A stretch of DNA of 11,026 nucleotides from Clostridia bacterium (GTDB taxonomy: Bacteria > Bacillota > Clostridia > Christensenellales > Aristaeellaceae). Under the pieces are notes generated by a model. It saw only the letters and a program-made list of their open reading frames with translations, was not told the DNA's origin and ran no database searches. Position numbers and translations under genes: made by a program. Positions 1-7,202 of the stretch are shown here, in pieces. Positions within the stretch are counted from its first letter, which is position 1. Each line of letters starts with the position of its first letter. The stretch is taken from assembly GCA_017412445.1 (NCBI GenBank), contig JAFPYA010000028.1:1-11026 (forward strand), in the 5' to 3' direction.

Positions 1-484
1 TGCGCTGCGTGCAGATTACAGCTTCAAGGGCGCTGCCATTCATTATCGTCCCGCTCAGCTGAACGCCGTAGAGTATGTCGACGCCGCTTGAAAGGAGCAA
101 TCGCTCGGCGAGGCAGGCAAACATCTGAGCGTTAAAGCGGCAGCGGCAGCGATGCGTCTCTCTTTCCCCGGCGCTGCCCTCCCCCGTCCAGCACGGGGGA
201 AGCTCCTCCTCCGCCCCATGCGACACCGACAGGCGCATGAGCTCCTCGGCGATGCCGAAGGACACCTGCCTGCCCTTCCCGTCGCACAGGGGAAGGTAAA
301 TCGTGATGAGGCCGAGCGTCGCAAGTCCGCCCGGAGTAAACTCCCTTTCAAGCAAAAGCACGCGCTGAGCGCCCGCGCGCCTTGCGGACAGCGCCGCGGC
401 GATGCCCGCGACGCCCGCTCCGCATACGATAACGTCCCATTCGCCCGCTGTGGGCACCTCGCGCCCGGGCATATTCAGCTTCAT
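1..484 (-). CDS. FAD-dependent oxidoreductase, N-terminal part (cut by window edge)
   Basis: About 161 codons are open from an ATG at 484 to the window edge, so the C-terminal part is missing. An AGGAGGT box at 491-497 sets the start. Residues 16-35 form a Rossmann strand with the dinucleotide motif GAGVAG, and the next strand ends in LLLER, the glutamate that would bind the ribose of FAD. A TPGGLATLGL segment follows, typical of the FAD_oxidored family (PF12831-like). The same segment, with few changes, occurs in the oxidoreductase at 2110-3714, so the two are paralogues. It begins 26 bp after the regulator's stop codon, with no terminator between, so both are probably co-transcribed. The substrate is unknown. 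Family placement is fairly sure from the N-terminus; the catalytic part cannot be seen. Confidence 0.85.
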   Translation of the reverse strand, partial: MKLNMPGREVPTAGEWDVIVCGAGVAGIAAALSARRAGAQRVLLLEREFTPGGLATLGLITIYLPLCDGKGRQVSFGIAEELMRLSVSHGAEEELPPCWTGEGSAGERETHRCRCRFNAQMFACLAERLLLSSGVDILYGVQLSGTIMNGSALEAVICTQR

Positions 485-510
485 CACGGCACCTCCTGTA
501 AAAGAAACTA

Positions 511-1743
511 TTATTTATCCTGATCGAAATTACGGGCTTTACTTTTTTTCACATAGAGCTCCGGCGACATATTGTATTTCGCATAAAAGCGCTTTTCAAA
601 GGCGAGCCTGCCGCCAAAGCCGTTTTGCCGCGCCACCCTGCTTACGGTCGCTCCGTCCTGTAAAAGTTCATTTTCGGCTGAGCGCAGCCTCATATCCCAC
701 AAGGCCTCCGTCAGGGATTGACCCGTGCTTTTCCTGAACACACGGTTAAGGTGATCCGGGCTGATGCCCAATAGCGCCGCAATGTCGCCCACGCGCACCT
801 TGTCCCGGTAGTGCTCATGCAGATACTCCTGCGCCATGCGCGCATACTGCCTTGGCTCCCTGGGCACGTCTACGCTTGGGGCGAAGTGCATCTTTGCACG
901 CTTTTTCATCCAGCGCCTCAGCTCGTTTTCGTTGCTGAAGCCGAGATTGGCGCTGACTGCCGCGGCAGACTGGTGATCCTCCTCCAGCAGGCGCTTTGCC
1001 AGAAAATAGCTGACATCGTCCAGCTCGGTTTTGAGTGAGTTTCCGGTTTCCTTGTGGTAGATGCGGCTGAGCATTTCAGGAGACATGAACAATTCGTCCG
1101 CAATTTCACGAATGGTGTAGGTGTGATCCGGACGTCTGTTTCTTATGCGTTTGACATAGCTCGACACGGAGGCGTCCGCCGCCGCGAAAACCCGGCTCAC
1201 GAGCAATTCCGGCAGAAGGGACAGCGCGCCTTCTATGGCGCTTTTCAGCAAGAGCGCCCCGGCCTTGAGAGCAGCAAGCTCCACCATCGGCAGGCGTGAG
1301 TAAAGCAGAGCGCATTCCCTTTGCTGCGCGCCGAGCTCGACGAGCGCCGCGCTCACGTTTTCGTCCATATCAGAGGTTCGCACCTGTCCCAAATATGCAA
1401 GGGCAATGAGCCGTCCGCGGTACATGACAGGCACGGCCATTTCGGTTATCCCCGCGTGGCAGTTATGCAAAAACGGGAGCTGCGAGCCTCCGGCTCCGTC
1501 AAGTATCTCCCGCCTGTCACAGTTGATGCAGCGTATGCGTCCCCCGGGAAGGCTGCGCACGAATTTGCAGTACTCACAATCGTGATGGCACATTTTTTTG
1601 GGTATAAACGCCATGATGCCCAGCTGGTTGAGGTACAGGTTGGAATCAAAAAACGACACGCTCGCCCCGGAAAGCGTTTCAACCGCGTACGCGATCTGCA
1701 GGATTTTGTCTGTGAGTAAACGGATGTCCTCTTTATCGCCCAA
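511..1743 (-). CDS. AraC-family transcriptional regulator with PocR sensory domain and two AraC DNA-binding domains
   Basis: 410 aa. The start is a TTG at 1743, directly after an in-frame TGA and behind an AGGGGG ribosome binding site; the next in-frame ATG is residue 44, inside the sensory domain. Residues about 10-180 match the PocR ligand-binding domain: Cys52, Cys56, Cys59, Cys72, Cys75 and the CHAGITE motif at 95-101, followed by a GQ-containing strand near 120. Residues about 195-290 form one complete AraC domain (helix-turn-helix at IREIADELFMSPEMLSRIY, a second from about 260). Residues about 300-400 form another complete AraC domain (IAALLGISPDHLNRVF; second HTH from about 366, ending MSPELYV). 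A single AraC domain is usual. Known PocR proteins sense small organic metabolites such as diols. Its divergent position suggests it activates the 1912-7192 operon and perhaps its own unit. Confidence 0.92.
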   Translation of the reverse strand: MGDKEDIRLLTDKILQIAYAVETLSGASVSFFDSNLYLNQLGIMAFIPKKMCHHDCEYCKFVRSLPGGRIRCINCDRREILDGAGGSQLPFLHNCHAGITEMAVPVMYRGRLIALAYLGQVRTSDMDENVSAALVELGAQQRECALLYSRLPMVELAALKAGALLLKSAIEGALSLLPELLVSRVFAAADASVSSYVKRIRNRRPDHTYTIREIADELFMSPEMLSRIYHKETGNSLKTELDDVSYFLAKRLLEEDHQSAAAVSANLGFSNENELRRWMKKRAKMHFAPSVDVPREPRQYARMAQEYLHEHYRDKVRVGDIAALLGISPDHLNRVFRKSTGQSLTEALWDMRLRSAENELLQDGATVSRVARQNGFGGRLAFEKRFYAKYNMSPELYVKKSKARNFDQDK

Positions 1744-1770
1744 TCAATCGCCCCCTGTGCATTCTCTGCC

Positions 1771-1838
1771 TAATCAATTATAGTTAAACGAACGTCAATA
1801 ATCAATTAAAACATCGGATATTTTCGTAATATAATCAA
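1771..1838. repeat. Repeated TAATCAA motifs, candidate AraC-type operator sites
   Basis: The 10-mer TAATCAATTA occurs twice in the same orientation (1771-1780 and 1799-1808), 28 bp apart, and the shorter TAATCAA returns at 1832-1838. The first copy overlaps the leftward -10 box and the second overlaps its -35 box. AraC proteins often bind direct repeats, and this regulator has two DNA-binding domains. The role is inferred; in AT-rich DNA such short repeats can also arise by chance. Confidence 0.4.
1777..1805 (-). promoter_or_regulatory. Promoter for the regulator / FAD oxidoreductase unit (leftward)
   Basis: Read on the minus strand: -35 TTGATT (1800-1805), 17-bp spacer, -10 TATAAT (1777-1782). 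Transcription would begin near 1770, about 27 nt ahead of the TTG start at 1743. A TTGACG nearby is only 10 bp from the same -10 and was not chosen. Confidence 0.65.
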
Positions 1839-1844
1839 CTTTTA

Positions 1845-1856
1845 ACATTGCAATGT
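1845..1856. promoter_or_regulatory. Perfect 12-bp palindrome over the rightward -35 box
   Basis: ACATTGCAATGT is a perfect palindrome and its centre is the -35 hexamer TTGCAA of the ferredoxin operon. A protein bound here would compete directly with RNA polymerase, so a repressor site is plausible. No known regulator consensus was recognised. Confidence 0.4.
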
Positions 1857-1876
1857 CGTATTATTTTGTGTATACT
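1848..1876 (+). promoter_or_regulatory. Promoter of the ferredoxin / oxidoreductase / ABC transporter operon
   Basis: -35 TTGCAA (1848-1853), 17-bp spacer, -10 TATACT (1871-1876). The expected start of transcription is near 1883, giving a leader of about 30 nt before the TTG start at 1912. It lies in the divergent control region with the regulator's promoter. Confidence 0.7.
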
Positions 1877-1895
1877 AATTCTAATGAATGCAGCG

Positions 1896-1902
1896 AAAGG
1901 AG
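1896..1902 (+). promoter_or_regulatory. Ribosome binding site that fixes a TTG start for the ferredoxin
   Basis: AAAGGAG at 1896-1902 lies 9 nt before TTG 1912. An in-frame ATG at 1888 precedes this box, has no Shine-Dalgarno sequence, and would sit only about 5 nt from the predicted transcription start. TTG 1912 is therefore preferred. Confidence 0.65.
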
Positions 1903-1911
1903 CTGATCACA

Positions 1912-2091
1912 TTGGTTTATGAAGTAAAGCAGGGCTGCACGTTGTGCGGGATGTGTGAAACGGAGTGCCCGGTAGGCGCGATCGTAGTGGGTAAAACAGG
2001 AGCCCACATCGATCCCGATAAGTGTGTCGGCTGCGGAAGCTGCGCCGACAACTGCGCATCCGAGGCGATCGTGGCAGTGGAAGACAAGTGA
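1912..2091 (+). CDS. 2[4Fe-4S] ferredoxin
   Basis: 59 aa from TTG 1912 (67 aa if the upstream ATG 1888 were used). Two classic cluster motifs are complete: Cys9-x2-Cys12-x2-Cys15-x3-Cys19-Pro and Cys38-x2-Cys41-x2-Cys44-x3-Cys48. Each motif's last Cys completes the other cluster, as in clostridial ferredoxins; the length of about 55-60 aa is normal. The protein is cytoplasmic and carries low-potential electrons. It is the first gene of the operon and ends 18 bp before the FAD oxidoreductase, so it is probably the electron partner of that enzyme, and perhaps also of the paralogue at 1-484. That partnership is inferred from position. Confidence 0.93.
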   Translation: MVYEVKQGCTLCGMCETECPVGAIVVGKTGAHIDPDKCVGCGSCADNCASEAIVAVEDK

Positions 2092-2109
2092 GATGTTGGA
2101 GGACACAGT

Positions 2110-3714
2110 ATGATCAATTTCAATAAAACAGCCAATGGAATCGCCGTGTCGGCAGGCAGCATCCCCGTGATGGACTTCTATGATGTCGTGGTAATCGGCG
2201 GCGGCGTGGCGGGCACGGCGGCCGGCATGGCGGCGGCAAAGCGCGGCCTGAAGACCGTTATTCTCGAAACCTTTACGGCCCTCGGCGGACTTACCACGCT
2301 GGGGCTTGTGAATATACCGCTTGACTTCGTCTCGGGCCTTGGCAAGGAGATGTTTCAGGAGCTCGAAAAGGTAAAGGGGCTCTGGCACAGAAACACCGAC
2401 CCCGAAAAGCACAAGCTGGTACTCGATCGCATGATCAAAAAATACGGCTGCGACGTGCTGTTTCAGGCTCAGGTGATCGACTCCATCGTCGAAGGGGACG
2501 CTATCGTCGGCGTGGTAATACAGACCAAGACCGGCCCCAAGGCGATTATGGCAAAGCAATTCGTGGACGCGTCAGGCGACTCCGACGCGGCGTATTTTGC
2601 GGGCGCAAGGACCGTGTGCGGCAGACCCGGCGACGGGATGAGCCAGGCCTGCTCGCTCGAATTCATTCTTTCCGGCGTCGACTGGGACAAATACGTCACT
2701 TCTCCCCAGAAGGCGGACGATCCCAGATGGCTCAAAGCCATAAGACGAGGCCTTGAGGACGGATCGCTGCCTTTCGAGGTCGACAATCACCTGAACTGGA
2801 TCACCCACCTGCCCGGCCGCCCCGAGCACTGCGGCATGGACGAGGTCTCTATCTGCTTTGCGCATTCACGCAACTGCTTCCCCATCGACACCCACGACAT
2901 CACCCGCATGTACCTCGAGGGCCGCGAGGAGGCGGATTTCCTGGCAAAGTGGATCAAGCAGAACATTGACGGCTTCCAAAACAGCTGGCTCAGCCAGACC
3001 GGCGCGCTTATGGGCGTGCGCGAAAGCCGCCGCATAGTGGGCGAATACGTGCTGACGGCCTCCGACATAGCGCACCTTCGCAAGTTCGACGACGTAATCG
3101 CCATGTCGACCCACGGCTACGACATTCACAACTACGAAGGCCCGGGCAACGTGAAATGGGCGGCGATGGAAATAGACGGCAAGACCCAGTACGTCATCTG
3201 CAACGCGGGCGGCTGGGGCTCCACCACGCCCCCGCCCAACGGCGCGCCCCTCGTGGACGTGCACGGCAGACCCGGCAACGAGGCCGAGTTTGAGCCGGGC
3301 GGATACTACGACATCCCCTACCGCGCGCTGATTCCCGAGAAGCTGGACAACCTTCTGGCCGCGGGCCGCAATCTCTCAAGCGACGTAGAGGCGCAGTCCG
3401 GCGCACGCCTGATAATGTGCTGCTTTGCGATGGGCGAGGCGGCGGGCACTGCCGCGGCGCTGTGCTGCAAAAAGGGCATAACCCCCAGAAAGCTGGACAG
3501 GGTGGAATTGCAAAACGAGCTCATAGCCTCCGGCGTGAACATCGGCCAGCACACGCGCGAGATACCGGGCGTAAACGCCGACGCTTCCTCCGAGATCGAA
3601 GAGGCGTATCTCAGCACAGAGCTGTTCAGCAAGGCCCGAATGGAAGAGCAGAAGAAGGCCGGCTCCCGCAAGCTGGATAAGGACTTGCTGGACCCCTGGA
3701 ACGGCAAGTGGTAA
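2110..3714 (+). CDS. FAD-dependent oxidoreductase (FAD_oxidored family)
   Basis: 534 aa, ATG start behind a TTGGAGGA box. After a 20-residue lead, residues 24-53 form the FAD-binding Rossmann unit: GGGVAG at about 30-35 and Glu53. ALGGLTTLGL (57-66) is the family's second FAD contact. Near the C-terminus, LLAAGRNLSS (about 415-424) and GEAAGTAAA (442 onward) are the usual closing flavin motif. No Cys-rich cluster motif or signal peptide was seen, so the enzyme should be cytoplasmic and need an outside electron carrier, most simply the ferredoxin encoded 18 bp upstream. Members are often labelled generically, and some are misnamed xanthan lyase. Downstream sugar permeases suggest that it acts on an imported carbohydrate-like compound; direction of the reaction and substrate are unknown. 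Family sure, function open. Confidence 0.9.
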   Translation: MINFNKTANGIAVSAGSIPVMDFYDVVVIGGGVAGTAAGMAAAKRGLKTVILETFTALGGLTTLGLVNIPLDFVSGLGKEMFQELEKVKGLWHRNTDPEKHKLVLDRMIKKYGCDVLFQAQVIDSIVEGDAIVGVVIQTKTGPKAIMAKQFVDASGDSDAAYFAGARTVCGRPGDGMSQACSLEFILSGVDWDKYVTSPQKADDPRWLKAIRRGLEDGSLPFEVDNHLNWITHLPGRPEHCGMDEVSICFAHSRNCFPIDTHDITRMYLEGREEADFLAKWIKQNIDGFQNSWLSQTGALMGVRESRRIVGEYVLTASDIAHLRKFDDVIAMSTHGYDIHNYEGPGNVKWAAMEIDGKTQYVICNAGGWGSTTPPPNGAPLVDVHGRPGNEAEFEPGGYYDIPYRALIPEKLDNLLAAGRNLSSDVEAQSGARLIMCCFAMGEAAGTAAALCCKKGITPRKLDRVELQNELIASGVNIGQHTREIPGVNADASSEIEEAYLSTELFSKARMEEQKKAGSRKLDKDLLDPWNGKW

Positions 3715-3725
3715 GGCGGCAGTAA

Positions 3726-3750
3726 CATGGGGCAGCACAGCTGCCCCGTG
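3726..3750 (+). other. Strong intra-operon hairpin before the first permease gene
   Basis: GGGGCAGC (3729-3736), loop ACA, GCTGCCCC (3740-3747) is a perfect 8-bp stem, extended to 11 bp by C-G, A-T and one G-T pair. It starts 11 nt after the oxidoreductase stop and ends just before the GGGAGGTG ribosome binding site (3756-3763). No T-run follows, so it is not a standard terminator. It may protect the upstream mRNA end after processing or tune permease translation; both roles are inferred. Confidence 0.6.
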
Positions 3751-3770
3751 CAGACGGGAGGTGAAAAAGC

Positions 3771-4739
3771 TTGGTGAACTCCGGCTGTCGGCCCAAAAAG
3801 CGCGTCTCAGCCTGGCACAGCTTCGTGCGCAGCCTGCACATGGACTTTTTGCTCTACGCGCTGCTGATCCCGGGTCTGATCTACTTCACGGTGTTCAAAT
3901 ACGCGCCCATGTACGGCGTGATAATAGGCTTCAAGGATTACAACATCGTAAGCGGGCTTGACAACGCCAACTGGCTTGGCTTTGGCATTTTCAGGGATCT
4001 GTTTCAGAGGGCGGCGTTTCAGCGCGCCTTCATGAACAACATAATCATAAGCTTCCTGAAGATACTGTGGGGCTTCCCCATGCCTATCATTCTGTCGCTG
4101 CTAATAAACGAGGTGCGGTCGAGGGCGTACAAAAAATACGTGCAGACCACGGTGATACTGCCCCACTTTATCTCATGGTTCATAATCTACGGCATGCTGT
4201 ACGCGCTTTGCAACCTCTCTACCGGCGCGATACCGCAGGTGCTCAAAAGCATCAACGAGACCTTCGGCGTACGCATAGACATCGTAAACTATCTGGCGCA
4301 GAAGGAAACGTTTCTGAACGTGCTGATAATCTCGTATCTGTGGCAGTCCTCCGGCTACGGCACGATCGTGTACCTTGCCGCAATCACCGGCATAGACCAG
4401 CAGCTGTACGAGGCCGCAATGATTGACGGCGCGGGCAAGCCGAGGCAGATGTGGCACGTGACCCTGCCCTGCCTGCGTCCCACGATAATCATCATGCTCA
4501 TATTCCGCGTGGGCAGCATAATGAACGCGGGCTTTGATCAGATCTTCGCCATGTCGAACTCTCTGGTCATCTCCGTGGCCGACATCATAGACACCTACGT
4601 CTACCGCATAGGCATGGAGGAGGCCAAGTTCTCTTTGGCCACGGCGGCAGGCCTGTTCAAATCCGTGATCGGTCTTGTGCTGGTGCTGGGCACCAACTGG
4701 ATTGCCAAGAAGGTCGATCCGGAGAGCGGCATAATGTGA
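3771..4739 (+). CDS. Sugar ABC transporter permease, LplB-type (CUT1)
   Basis: 322 aa from TTG 3771, 8 nt after AGG of a GGGAGGTG box; GTG 3774 is an alternative. After a basic N-terminus, the segment from about residue 24 (FLLYALLIPGLIYF) is the first membrane helix, followed by KYAPMYGVIIGFKDYN, typical of the LplB-like permeases of Bacillota. About six membrane helices are visible. The EAA loop that contacts the ATPase is at about 214-237 (EAAMIDGAGKPRQMWHVTLP). The protein ends in DPESGIM, as many LplB-type permeases do. It forms a heterodimer channel with the product of the next gene, which starts 10 bp after its stop. Members of this group import oligosaccharides or sugar derivatives; the substrate cannot be read from sequence. 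Isoleucine is often coded by ATA, unlike the preceding oxidoreductase. Confidence 0.93.
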   Translation: MVNSGCRPKKRVSAWHSFVRSLHMDFLLYALLIPGLIYFTVFKYAPMYGVIIGFKDYNIVSGLDNANWLGFGIFRDLFQRAAFQRAFMNNIIISFLKILWGFPMPIILSLLINEVRSRAYKKYVQTTVILPHFISWFIIYGMLYALCNLSTGAIPQVLKSINETFGVRIDIVNYLAQKETFLNVLIISYLWQSSGYGTIVYLAAITGIDQQLYEAAMIDGAGKPRQMWHVTLPCLRPTIIIMLIFRVGSIMNAGFDQIFAMSNSLVISVADIIDTYVYRIGMEEAKFSLATAAGLFKSVIGLVLVLGTNWIAKKVDPESGIM

Positions 4740-4749
4740 GGTAGCGCCG

Positions 4750-5667
4750 ATGACGACTAAAGAAAACGTGAAGCGCAGAGGCTCCGGCGGAATTCGCCGC
4801 ACCCGCGGCGAGCGCATAGGAAACCGCATCATCGTTGTGCTGCTCGGCATGCTTTCCATCGTGATGATCTATCCCTTTTGGCACGTGCTTATGTACTCCA
4901 TAAGCGACGGCGCGAAGGCGCTGGGCGGCGGGCTTTTCTTCTGGCCCAAGGGCTTCAGCCTCTTCAGCTACGGCCTGGTGCTGCGCAACGCCCAGATTTG
5001 GGTCTCGTACAAAAACACCATACTCAAGACGCTTATAGGCACGGCGCTGAGCGTGCTGCTTTCCGCCCTCACAGCCTATCCGCTCTCGATAAGAAGGCTC
5101 AAGGGCAGAAGAATCATATCCATGTACATATTCTTTACCATGCTGTTCAGCGGAGGCACCATTCCCACCTACCTGCTGGTAAAGAATCTGGGCCTCATCG
5201 ACACCTTCGCGGCGCTGATACTGCCCGGCGCTGTGAGCGCGTACAACATGTTCATATTGCGCAACTACATGCTGTCTCTGCCGCCGGAGCTCGAGGAAAG
5301 CGCGCGCATAGACGGCGCGAGGGCAACGACTATACTGTTTCGCATCATACTTCCCCTCTCTACGCCCTCGCTTGCGGCCATAGCCATGTTCTACGGCGTA
5401 AGCAACTGGAACAGCTACATGGACGCGCTGTTGTATACCAACAAGCTCTCCCTGCAGACGCTGCAGCTGTATTTAAGGCAGGTGCTTCTGCAGACCAGCT
5501 CGTCCAACGCCGCCATGACCGTAGCGGGAAAAACCGAGGAATACGTGAGCGACACTCAGGTGCAGATGGTAATCGTCGCGGTGTCGGTAATTCCAATACT
5601 GATCGCCTATCCCTGGCTGCAGCGCTTCTACACTAAGGGCATCACCGTAGGCGCTGTAAAGGGATAA
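4750..5667 (+). CDS. Sugar ABC transporter permease, YtcP-type (CUT1)
   Basis: 305 aa, ATG start with GAGGT 8 nt upstream. A basic N-terminal tail precedes the first membrane helix (about residues 27-45), which runs into the PFWHVLMYSISD segment common to this group. The EAA loop is at about 182-205 (EESARIDGARATTILFRIILP). The C-terminus PWLQRFYTKGITVGAVKG is the characteristic end of YtcP-like and related CUT1 second permeases. It pairs with the permease encoded just upstream in the membrane. The operon carries no ATP-binding subunit, so a shared MsmX-type ATPase encoded elsewhere is expected from what is known of Bacillota CUT1 systems. Length and motifs are normal. Confidence 0.93.
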   Translation: MTTKENVKRRGSGGIRRTRGERIGNRIIVVLLGMLSIVMIYPFWHVLMYSISDGAKALGGGLFFWPKGFSLFSYGLVLRNAQIWVSYKNTILKTLIGTALSVLLSALTAYPLSIRRLKGRRIISMYIFFTMLFSGGTIPTYLLVKNLGLIDTFAALILPGAVSAYNMFILRNYMLSLPPELEESARIDGARATTILFRIILPLSTPSLAAIAMFYGVSNWNSYMDALLYTNKLSLQTLQLYLRQVLLQTSSSNAAMTVAGKTEEYVSDTQVQMVIVAVSVIPILIAYPWLQRFYTKGITVGAVKG

Positions 5668-5692
5668 CAATATAAAGAATGGAGGAATCCCA

Positions 5693-7192
5693 ATGAAGAA
5701 GCTCTTATCTTTGCTGCTCGCCCTGCTGTTGTGCTTGTCCGCCATGTCGGTGGTATCGGCTGAAGATGGGCCGCATACCATAACCTTCATGCTGTCCGGC
5801 GACAACACGGTAACAGACGAAAACCTGGTGCTGAGCGAGATACGCCAACGCACCGGGATCAATCTGGTCGTGAACTACATCTCTTCCGGCGACTACCAGA
5901 CCAAGATCAATACGCTGATTGCCGCAAATACCCTGCCCGACATATTCAGCATCAGCGGTCAGACCGCGCTGGATCTGAGAGACGCGGGCAAGCTGACGGA
6001 CATGAGGCCCTACCTCGAGGAGTACGGCCCCCACATACTGGCCTCCTACGAGGAGGGCGAATTGGAAGAGCTGCTGATCAACGAGGGCGACGCCGTGTAC
6101 GGCCTGAACGACCGCTCCGGTCTGGTGATCAACACCTTCCTTATCCGCAAGGACTGGCTGGAGAAGGTTGGCCTCGACAACCCCACCAGCGTAGACGAGC
6201 TGTACGAGGTGATGCGCGCCTTCACCTTTGACGATCCCGACGGCAACGGAGAAGACGACACCTACGGCTACGTGGCCGCCATCAAGGCCCCCAACACCTG
6301 GGAGCACGTGTTCAGTGCCTTCGGCATTCCCTTCAACGTGCTCAACCTTCTTGAGGACGGCACGGTGACCACCTACATGAAGAACCCCAGATACCTCGAG
6401 TGCATCGAATTCCTGCGCACCCTCTACTCGGAGGGCATACTCGATCCCGACTTCGCCACGATGACCCAGATGGAATCCTTCGAGCGCTTCTGGAACGGCA
6501 AGGTGGGCATGTTCAACTGGAACAGCGTAGGCTCCATGCGCAACTGGTATCCGGGCCGCTACGTATTTGAGGTTCCGGAGCAGCCGGGCGACCTGTTCGC
6601 GCGCATAGAGATCGTCGATGACGAGACCGGCGAGATCTGCGGCGGCAAAAAGCCCTACGCCGACCTTTCCTCCTACTGCGCGGTCATCGCAAAGAGCTGC
6701 GAGCATCCCGAGGACGCCATAAGGCTTTTGGACTACCTGTACTATACGCCCGAGGGCGGCGATCTGGTTTTCCTCGGCGTCGAAGACGTAATGTACCGCT
6801 GGATTGACAAAGAAAACGGCTTGTATGAGCGCATAGGCGAGTACGCCGACGACGTAACCCACAGAGCCGCGGGCGGCTACGTCTACAGCGCCGGCAGAGG
6901 TGGCTGGACGGTTGACAACTCCTCCGTGCGCACCTACAATGCCTTTGCCAGAGAATCCCAGCAGGAGGAAATGGCAGTGGCCCGCGACTGGCCGTACATA
7001 CCGGTCATTCTGGACGCCTACACCGAGTACGGCACACAGCTCAACGCAATCGAGATGGAAGCATTGGCCAACCTGATCGTAACCACGGGCGACGTTGAAG
7101 CGGAATACGCCGAGTACATCGCAAGGTGGGAAAACGAAGGCGGCCTTCAGTACGAAGCGGAAGCCACCCAGTGGTGGGCGGACAACCGCTGA
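5693..7192 (+). CDS. Extracellular solute-binding protein of a sugar ABC transporter
   Basis: 499 aa, ATG start with GGAGGA about 7 nt upstream, 25 bp after the second permease. Residues 1-23 are a signal peptide (MKK, a leucine-rich core, and VSA before Glu24) that fits signal peptidase I. The only Cys in it, Cys14 after LLL, does not make a proper lipobox, which is unusual for a Bacillota binding protein. The mature part begins with the strand ITFMLSGDN. A DPDGNGEDD loop (181-189) resembles the calcium-like loop found in LipO-type binding proteins that work with LplB/YtcP permeases. Aromatic residues are frequent (many Trp and Tyr), fitting sugar stacking. It delivers substrate to the two permeases encoded upstream. 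A terminator follows, so this is the last gene of the main operon transcript. Confidence 0.92.
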   Translation: MKKLLSLLLALLLCLSAMSVVSAEDGPHTITFMLSGDNTVTDENLVLSEIRQRTGINLVVNYISSGDYQTKINTLIAANTLPDIFSISGQTALDLRDAGKLTDMRPYLEEYGPHILASYEEGELEELLINEGDAVYGLNDRSGLVINTFLIRKDWLEKVGLDNPTSVDELYEVMRAFTFDDPDGNGEDDTYGYVAAIKAPNTWEHVFSAFGIPFNVLNLLEDGTVTTYMKNPRYLECIEFLRTLYSEGILDPDFATMTQMESFERFWNGKVGMFNWNSVGSMRNWYPGRYVFEVPEQPGDLFARIEIVDDETGEICGGKKPYADLSSYCAVIAKSCEHPEDAIRLLDYLYYTPEGGDLVFLGVEDVMYRWIDKENGLYERIGEYADDVTHRAAGGYVYSAGRGGWTVDNSSVRTYNAFARESQQEEMAVARDWPYIPVILDAYTEYGTQLNAIEMEALANLIVTTGDVEAEYAEYIARWENEGGLQYEAEATQWWADNR

Positions 7193-7202
7193 GCAGGCCT
7201 GT

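Noticed and set aside
152..523. Rightward open frame across the left-edge oxidoreductase
   Set aside because: It is antisense to the GAGVAG-containing protein and shows no coherent protein features.
1861..2559. 232-codon leftward frame over the ferredoxin and oxidoreductase genes
   Set aside because: It lies antisense to two well-supported genes, begins inside the oxidoreductase and ends in the promoter region. It has no recognisable domain.
5732..5734. Cys14 of the binding protein as a lipidation site
   Set aside because: The preceding residues are all Leu, without a small residue at -1, and the site lies in the middle of the hydrophobic core.
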